Shown in pieces: positions 59,372 through 64,000 of a DNA stretch of 64,000 bases. Each line of letters opens with the position of its first letter. Position 1 is the first letter of the stretch. Origin of the DNA: Amycolatopsis acidiphila (GTDB taxonomy: Bacteria > Actinomycetota > Actinomycetes > Mycobacteriales > Pseudonocardiaceae). The stretch spans positions 2,480,001 to 2,544,000 of the forward strand of contig NZ_CP090063.1 of the NCBI RefSeq assembly GCF_021391495.1. Direction: 5' to 3'. The notes under the pieces were generated by a model. That model was not told the DNA's origin, did not search any database, and saw nothing but the letters and a program-made list of their open reading frames with translations. The translations under genes and the position numbers were made by a program.

Positions 59372-59568
59372 ACGAACTCCTTGCTGCAGACACTTCCCGG
59401 ACGGGCAGAAAATAGTGCCCTTCGGGCGTTCGGTCCGCTTCTGTCAGTCGTCCGGGTCACCCTCCCAGGAAAACCCCAGGACGGTTTCACCCGCTCGGCT
59501 GACGGCTGACGGCTCGGCCGGGGAGGCGCGGCCTGTCTTCCGGTACGAGCTGCGGCGGGGCTAGTGTG

Positions 59569-59580
59569 TTAACCGGTTCA
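59569..59580. promoter_or_regulatory. LacI operator upstream of its own gene
   Basis: TTAACCGGTTCA matches the perfect palindrome TTAACCGGTTAA at 60625-60636 in 11 of 12 positions. It lies 27 bases before the LacI ATG and next to TAGTGT (59562-59567), a possible -10. It implies autoregulation. Confidence 0.7.
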
Positions 59581-59606
59581 GCACAGGAAACCACCCAGGG
59601 GGGCGG

Positions 59607-60620
59607 ATGAAACGCCCGACGATCGCCGACATCGCGAAGGCCGCGGGAGTGTCCAAGGGTGCGGTGTCCTACGCGCTCAACGGGCGCCCCGGCGTCGCGG
59701 AGACGACCCGGCGGCGCATCCTCGACATCGCCGAGGGGCTGGGCTGGGCGCCGAGCAGCGCCGCGCGGGCGCTGTCCGACGGGCGCGCGGGCGCGATCGG
59801 GCTGATCGTGGACCGGCCGGCCCGCGTGCTCGGCGTCGAGCCGTACTTCATGCAGCTGATCGCCGGGATCCAGAACGCGCTCGCCGACGGCCCGTTCGCC
59901 CTGCTGCTCCAGGTCTCCGACAACCAGGAGGCCGAGCTGGCGACCTACCGGCGGTGGTGGGCCGAGCGCCGCGTCGACGGCGTGCTCGTGGTCGACCTGC
60001 GGGTGGACGACCCGCGCACCCCGCTGCTGCAGGAGATCGGGCTGCCCGCGGTGGTGGTCGGCGGCCCCGAGGGGCGCGGCGGGCTGCCGTGCGTGTGGAC
60101 CGACGACGGCACCGCCGTGACGGAGGTGCTCGAGTACCTCGCCGCGCTCGGGCACCGCAGCGTCGTGCGCGTCGCGGGGCCCGCCGAGTTCGTGCACACG
60201 CGGGTCCGCTCGGCGGCCTTCGACGCCACCGCGGAACGGCTGGGCCTGGCCGGGGCCCGCACCGTGTACACCGACTACTCCGACGAGGCGGGCGCGGTCG
60301 TCGCCCGCCGGGTGCTCGCCGCGGCCGACGCGCCGACCGCGATGGTGTTCGACAACGACGTGATGGCGGTGGCCGCGCTCGGCGTCGCGCAGGAGCTCGG
60401 CCTGCCGGTGCCCGACCGGCTTTCCCTGGTGGCGTGGGACGACTCCGCGCTCTGCCGGCTCGTCCGGCCCGCGCTGACCGCGGTCAGCAGGCCCATCCCG
60501 GCGCACGGCGAGGCCGCCGTGCGGCTCCTGCTCGACCTGCTCGCCGGTGGCGAGGTACGCGACGTACGCACAGGGCAGCCCACGCTGGTCCCCCGGGCAA
60601 GTACCGGTCGCGGACATTGA
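59607..60620 (+). CDS. LacI-family regulator of the sugar ABC importer
   Basis: 337 residues. HTH: PTIADIAKAAGVSKGAVSYALNG (residues 4-26 in two contiguous parts), with hinge SSAARALSDGRAGAIG. Effector domain with GLIVDRPARVLG, VWTDDGTAVTEVLEYLAALGH and LSLVAWDDSALCRLV. TTAACCGGTT-type sites lie directly upstream of this gene and upstream of the importer operon, so it likely represses both. Inducer probably a mono- or oligosaccharide; the downstream glycoside hydrolase supports a glycan-derived sugar. Confidence 0.93.
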   Translation: MKRPTIADIAKAAGVSKGAVSYALNGRPGVAETTRRRILDIAEGLGWAPSSAARALSDGRAGAIGLIVDRPARVLGVEPYFMQLIAGIQNALADGPFALLLQVSDNQEAELATYRRWWAERRVDGVLVVDLRVDDPRTPLLQEIGLPAVVVGGPEGRGGLPCVWTDDGTAVTEVLEYLAALGHRSVVRVAGPAEFVHTRVRSAAFDATAERLGLAGARTVYTDYSDEAGAVVARRVLAAADAPTAMVFDNDVMAVAALGVAQELGLPVPDRLSLVAWDDSALCRLVRPALTAVSRPIPAHGEAAVRLLLDLLAGGEVRDVRTGQPTLVPRASTGRGH

Positions 60621-60636
60621 CAGCTTAACCGGTTAA
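60617..60636 (+). promoter_or_regulatory. Importer promoter -35 with overlapping LacI operator
   Basis: TTGACA at 60617-60622, overlapping the LacI TGA, is followed by the perfect 12-base palindrome TTAACCGGTTAA at 60625-60636, placed in the -35/-10 spacer. A bound LacI protein would block RNA polymerase. The -10 is not clear (weak candidates around 60640-60646). Confidence 0.7.
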
Positions 60637-60645
60637 CTGACACCT

Positions 60646-60661
60646 TGTGATGCACATCACC
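60646..60661. promoter_or_regulatory. CRP-like site in the importer leader
   Basis: TGTGA-N6-TCACC: 9 of 10 consensus positions, with GTGATG/CATCAC arms around CA. It lies 27 bases before the binding-protein start and downstream of the operator. Position suggests repression or fine control rather than classical activation. Motif evidence only. Confidence 0.5.
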
Positions 60662-60687
60662 GCCACCGAACCCCACCGGGAGCGATC

Positions 60688-61992
60688 GTGAGGTCATCGA
60701 GGACCACGGCCGTGCTGGCCGTACTGCTGCTCGTTTTCGGGATCACCGCCTGCGGGTCGGGCTCGTCGTCGTCGGACGGCAAGACCCTGACCTACTGGGC
60801 GAGCAACCAGGCGAGCAGCCTGGACGCCGACCGGCAGATCCTGCAGCCGGAGCTGGCCAAGTTCGAGCAGCAGACCGGCATCCACGTGAACCTGGAGGTC
60901 ATCTCCTGGCCCGACCTGCTCAACCGGATCCTCGCCGCCACCACGAGTGGTGAGGGCCCGGACGTGGTCAACATCGGCAACACCTGGTCCGCGTCCCTGC
61001 AGGCGACCGGCGCGCTGCAGCCGTTCGACGACGCGACGCTGGCGAAGGTCGGCGGCAAGGACAAGTTCCTGGCCAGCAGCATGGCGGCGACCGGCGCGCC
61101 CGGCCAGCCACCGGCCGCGGTCCCGCTCTACGGCCTGGCGTACGGCTTGTTCTACAACAAGAAGCTCTTCGCCGACGCCGGTGTCGCGCCGCCGAAGACG
61201 TGGCAGGACCTGGTCGCGGTCGCGCACCGGCTCACCGACCCCGGCAAAGGCCAGTGGGGCGTCGGGCTCGAGGGCGCGAGCTACACCGAGGGCGCGCACT
61301 TCGCGTTCATGTTCGGCAGGCAGCACGGCGCGCAGCTGTTCGTCAACGGCGAGCCCGGGTTCGACACACCGCAGATGGTCGCCGGGGTCAGCCAGTACGT
61401 CGACCTGCTCACCGGCGGCGTGGTCAACCCCAGCGACGCCGAGCACGAGAACGACACCGAGATGCTCCGGGACTTCGCGGCAGGCAAGTCCGCGATGATC
61501 ATGGTGCAGAACTACGCGACCGCCGCGCTGAAGACGGACGGCATGGACGAGAGCCAGTACGGCGTGGTCCCGATCCCGGTGCCCGACCCGCTGCCGGCGG
61601 GTGGCGCGAAGGTGTCCAGCCACGTCGCCGGGATCGACATCGCCGCCTTCGCCAACAGCAAGAACCCCGACGGCGCGTTGAAGCTGATCGACTTCATGAC
61701 CGGTGTGGACGAGCAGAAGGTGCTCAACGGCAAGCTCGGCTCGCTGCCCGTGGTCACCCAGGCCTACCAGGACCCGCAGTTCCAGACGCCACTCATCGCG
61801 ACCTTCCGCGGCGTGCTGGCCGACGCCGCCGAGTCGATGCCGATGATCGCGCAGGAGTCGCAGTTCGAGACGCTCATCGGTACCTCGGTCAAGGAGCTGC
61901 TCGCGCAGGCGGCCGGTGGCACCAAGATCGACGCCGCCGCGGTGCAGGCGAAGCTGACCGCCGCGAACGAGCAGATGCGCACGGGCGGATGA
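60688..61992 (+). CDS. Sugar ABC transporter substrate-binding lipoprotein
   Basis: 434 residues from GTG 60688. Lipoprotein signal peptide with lipobox ITAC (Cys about 22) and a Ser/Gly-rich linker. Family 1 extracellular solute-binding domain: LTYWASNQASSLDADRQIL, GEGPDVVNIGNTWSASLQA, PLYGLAYGLFYNKKLFADAGV and FAAGKSAMIMVQNYA. It captures an oligosaccharide or monosaccharide outside the membrane and delivers it to the two permeases that follow. The stop overlaps the next ATG (ATGA). Confidence 0.93.
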   Translation: MRSSRTTAVLAVLLLVFGITACGSGSSSSDGKTLTYWASNQASSLDADRQILQPELAKFEQQTGIHVNLEVISWPDLLNRILAATTSGEGPDVVNIGNTWSASLQATGALQPFDDATLAKVGGKDKFLASSMAATGAPGQPPAAVPLYGLAYGLFYNKKLFADAGVAPPKTWQDLVAVAHRLTDPGKGQWGVGLEGASYTEGAHFAFMFGRQHGAQLFVNGEPGFDTPQMVAGVSQYVDLLTGGVVNPSDAEHENDTEMLRDFAAGKSAMIMVQNYATAALKTDGMDESQYGVVPIPVPDPLPAGGAKVSSHVAGIDIAAFANSKNPDGALKLIDFMTGVDEQKVLNGKLGSLPVVTQAYQDPQFQTPLIATFRGVLADAAESMPMIAQESQFETLIGTSVKELLAQAAGGTKIDAAAVQAKLTAANEQMRTGG

Positions 61993-62978
61993 GCCTGCCC
62001 GCCACCCAGCGGCGCGGCCGGGTCGGCGGTCCGCCGGACGATCCGCCGCGGCGGGCTCGCACCCGCCGGCGGCGGATCCCGGCGAAGCGCTGGTTCCCCT
62101 ACGTGCTGCTCGTTCCCGCGCTGCTCGCCGAGCTGGCGGTGCACGTGATCCCGATGCTCGTCGGGGTCTGGATGAGCGTCCAGCAGGTCAACCAGTTCAC
62201 GCTGCGGAACTGGACAAGGGCGCCGTTCATCGGGCTGGACAACTTCGCGCTCGCCGCACGGCTGAGCTCCCCGGCCGGGCAGCAGCTGCTGCGCTCGTTC
62301 ACGACGACCGTCGTGTTCACGGTGCTGGTCGTGGTGTTGTGCTGGCTGCTCGGCCTGGCCGCCGCGGTCGCGCTGCAGAAGCCGTTCCCCGGCCGCGGGG
62401 TGCTGCGGACGCTGTTCCTGGTGCCGTTCGCGCTGCCGGTGTTCACCGCGGTGATCACCTGGCGGTTCATGCTGCAGCGCGACACCGGGCTGGTGAACCG
62501 GGTGCTGGTGGACGGGCTGGGCCTGTTCGACGACAAGCCGTTCTGGCTGGTCGGGCCGAACAGCTTCGTCAGCCTGGTGGTCGTGATGGTCTGGCGGGTG
62601 TGGCCGTACGCGTTCCTGACCATCACCGCGGGCCTGCAGAGCATCCCGGACGAGCTGTACGAAGTGGCCGAAATGGACGGTGCCGGGCCGTGGCAGCAGC
62701 TGCGCCGGGTGACCCTGCCGATGCTGCGGCCGGTGAACCGGGTGCTGTTGCTGGTGCTGTTCCTGTGGAGCTTCAACGACTTCACCGTGCCGTACACGCT
62801 GTTCGGTGCGGCGGCGCCGCCGGACGCGGACGTGCTGTCCGTGCACATCTACCAGTCCTCGTTCGTCACCTGGAACTTCGGGCTCGGCTCGGCGATGTCC
62901 GTGCTGGTGCTGGCGTTCCTGCTGGTGGCGTCGGCGATCTACATGCTGTTCTCGGGACGGAGGGCCGAGCATGCGTGA
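61989..62978 (+). CDS. Sugar ABC transporter permease (MalF type)
   Basis: 329 residues. A basic N-terminal tail (about 1-30) then six membrane helices, for example FPYVLLVPALLAELAVHVIP and TVVFTVLVVVLCWLLGLAAA. The EAA loop that docks the ATPase reads EVAEMDGAGPWQQLRRVTLP. Partner of the next permease. ATG 61989 overlaps the binding-protein stop. No ATPase gene is in the window; a shared MsiK-like ATPase is likely, as in many actinomycetes. Confidence 0.92.
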   Translation: MSLPATQRRGRVGGPPDDPPRRARTRRRRIPAKRWFPYVLLVPALLAELAVHVIPMLVGVWMSVQQVNQFTLRNWTRAPFIGLDNFALAARLSSPAGQQLLRSFTTTVVFTVLVVVLCWLLGLAAAVALQKPFPGRGVLRTLFLVPFALPVFTAVITWRFMLQRDTGLVNRVLVDGLGLFDDKPFWLVGPNSFVSLVVVMVWRVWPYAFLTITAGLQSIPDELYEVAEMDGAGPWQQLRRVTLPMLRPVNRVLLLVLFLWSFNDFTVPYTLFGAAAPPDADVLSVHIYQSSFVTWNFGLGSAMSVLVLAFLLVASAIYMLFSGRRAEHA

Positions 62979-63813
62979 CGGGGTCGGCGTGCGGGTAGCC
63001 CGGATCACCGTGATCGTGGTGCTGACGGTGTTCACCGTCGTGCCGCTGTACGTGATGCTGGTGTCGTCGGTGAAGCCGCTGCGGGACGTGCAGGGCGCGT
63101 TCACACTGCTGCCCTCGGCCGTGACGGTCCAGCCGTTCATCGACATGTGGCGGACGGTGCCGCTGGCGCAGTACTTCGTCAACAGCGTGTGGGTCTCCCT
63201 CGGCGCCAGTGTGTGCTCGGTGCTCATCGCGATCCTGGCCGCGTACGCGCTGAGCCGCTACCGGTTCCGTGGCCGGGGCGGCTTCCTGACGATGGTGCTC
63301 TCGACGCAGATGTTCCCGGGCATCCTGTTCCTGCTGCCGCTGTTCCTCATCTACGTCAACCTCGACCGCGCTGCCGGGACCTCGTTGTTCGGCAGCAGGT
63401 TCGGGCTCATCATCACGTACCTGACGTTCGCGCTGCCGTTCTCGATCTGGCTGCTGGTCGGGTACTTCGACTCGATCCCGCGCGAGCTGGACGAGGCCGC
63501 GCTCGTCGACGGCGCGAGCCCGCTGGGCGCGCTGGTGCGGGTCGTGCTCCCGGCGGCGCTGCCCGGGGTGGCGGCGGTGACGATCTACGCGTTCATGACG
63601 GCCTGGACGGAGGTGCTGTTCGCCTCGGTGCTCACCACGACCGAGACCCGCACGCTCGCGGTCGGGCTGCGCAGCTACGCCACCCAGTCCAATGTGTACT
63701 GGAACCAGGTGATGGCCGCGTCGCTGGTGGTCAGTCTACCGGTGGTCGCCGGGTTCCTGCTGTTGCAGAAGGCGCTCGTGCGCGGGCTCACCGCCGGCGC
63801 GGTCAAGGCTTGA
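62971..63813 (+). CDS. Sugar ABC transporter permease (MalG type)
   Basis: 280 residues. Six predicted helices starting ITVIVVLTVFTVVPLYVML. EAA loop DEAALVDGASPLGALVRVVLP. The extended periplasmic loop and YALSRYRFRGRGG block are typical of MalG-type subunits. It overlaps the upstream permease by 8 bases and ends 8 bases before the hydrolase start, with GAGAGGAG between. Confidence 0.92.
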   Translation: MRDGVGVRVARITVIVVLTVFTVVPLYVMLVSSVKPLRDVQGAFTLLPSAVTVQPFIDMWRTVPLAQYFVNSVWVSLGASVCSVLIAILAAYALSRYRFRGRGGFLTMVLSTQMFPGILFLLPLFLIYVNLDRAAGTSLFGSRFGLIITYLTFALPFSIWLLVGYFDSIPRELDEAALVDGASPLGALVRVVLPAALPGVAAVTIYAFMTAWTEVLFASVLTTTETRTLAVGLRSYATQSNVYWNQVMAASLVVSLPVVAGFLLLQKALVRGLTAGAVKA

Positions 63814-63821
63814 GAGGAGCC

Positions 63822-64000
63822 GTGGTGCACCGCAGCTTTCGTTTCGTGCAGGCCGGGGGAGCACCGGTGAGCTGGCTGGGCGCGAACTTCTGGTCGCGCA
63901 CCGGCGGACCGCGGATGTGGCATCGCTACGACCGCGCGGTCGTGCGGGAGGAGCTGCGCGTCCTCGCCGGGCACGGGCTGAACATGACCCGCTCGTTCTT
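63822..64000 (+). CDS. Glycoside hydrolase, N-terminal fragment (3' end outside window)
   Basis: 59 complete codons from GTG 63822 (GTG 63825 equally possible) to the window edge, after GAGAGGAG. HRSFRFVQAGGAPVSWLGAN and FWSRTGGPRMWHRYD, then ELRVLAGHGLNMTRSFF, resemble the first strand and helix of GH5-like TIM-barrel cellulases/mannanases. No signal peptide, so it probably acts on imported oligosaccharide. Family assignment rests on a short piece. Confidence 0.65.
   Translation, partial: MVHRSFRFVQAGGAPVSWLGANFWSRTGGPRMWHRYDRAVVREELRVLAGHGLNMTRSF

Noticed and set aside
1..64000. tRNA, rRNA, CRISPR arrays, insertion sequences or prophage genes
   Set aside because: No cloverleaf-compatible sequence, regular spacer repeats, transposase motifs or integrase other than XerD were seen; XerD sits in its conserved chromosomal place.

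Overview
The window is about 72% GC actinobacterial chromosome. Gene content and the conserved order pyrG - nudix - xerD - parA - RHH - scpA - scpB - rlu - recQ ... cmk - plsC - der point to Pseudonocardiaceae, most likely an Amycolatopsis-like organism. This is inferred from gene order, codon use and sugar/aromatic-type catabolic content; no rRNA or tRNA gene was seen. Genes are tightly packed, with many 1-4 base stop/start overlaps. No gap exceeds about 240 bases. The larger gaps (17671-17783, 30859-31093, 47843-48037, 56474-56690, 57294-57519, 59372-59606) hold only promoters, operators or hairpins where listed.

Layout. 1-10971: housekeeping block: end of an F420-type luciferase-like oxidoreductase, aroA, pyrG, an ADP-ribose Nudix hydrolase, xerD, an orphan ParA with a ribbon-helix-helix partner, condensin subunits scpA/scpB, a 23S-type pseudouridine synthase and recQ. 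11005-15967: LacI-controlled hexuronate locus (mannonate dehydratase, fructuronate reductase-like, idonate-type Zn dehydrogenase) with a decayed 2-hydroxyacid dehydrogenase. 15997-17670: KhtT/KhtU-like cation:proton antiporter pair. 17784-20592: cmk, plsC, der. 20701-25805: a 1281-residue Pls-type single-module NRPS with a predicted lysine-type pocket, coupled to a compact M1 metallopeptidase. 25768-30858 (minus): NAD-type formate dehydrogenase fdsGBAD. 31094-35297: oxidative uronate locus (uronate dehydrogenase-like, IclR regulator, unknown gene, 2-oxoglutarate-semialdehyde dehydrogenase). 35312-37266: MsrP-like molybdoenzyme with a flavin reductase, and a TetR. 37273-40050: pyruvate oxidase-type enzyme and pirin.

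40125-56473 is a large catabolic region. Leftward genes are a Zn-alcohol dehydrogenase, acyl-CoA dehydrogenase, crotonase, TesB thioesterase and CaiB-type CoA transferase (the last a codon-usage mosaic). Rightward is a fused alpha/beta 2-oxoacid dehydrogenase E1, followed by a TetR repressor. Then comes an operon of a small 88-residue protein, HyuA- and HyuB-like subunits, a carboxymuconolactone-decarboxylase-family protein, three SDRs and an acyl-CoA synthetase. Two related TetR-type palindromes (45106-45133 and 47976-48003) flank the TetR gene and suggest that one regulator controls the whole region. The gene set resembles a ketone-carboxylation route: alcohol oxidation, ATP-dependent carboxylation, then CoA activation of a beta-keto acid.

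56691-59371: an unknown protein, an LppX/LprAFG-type lipoprotein, a VanX-type D-Ala-D-Ala dipeptidase and a small secreted protein. 59569-64000: LacI regulator with matching operators at its own promoter and at a sugar ABC importer (binding protein, two permeases), followed by the start of a glycoside hydrolase. A CRP-like site lies in the importer leader.
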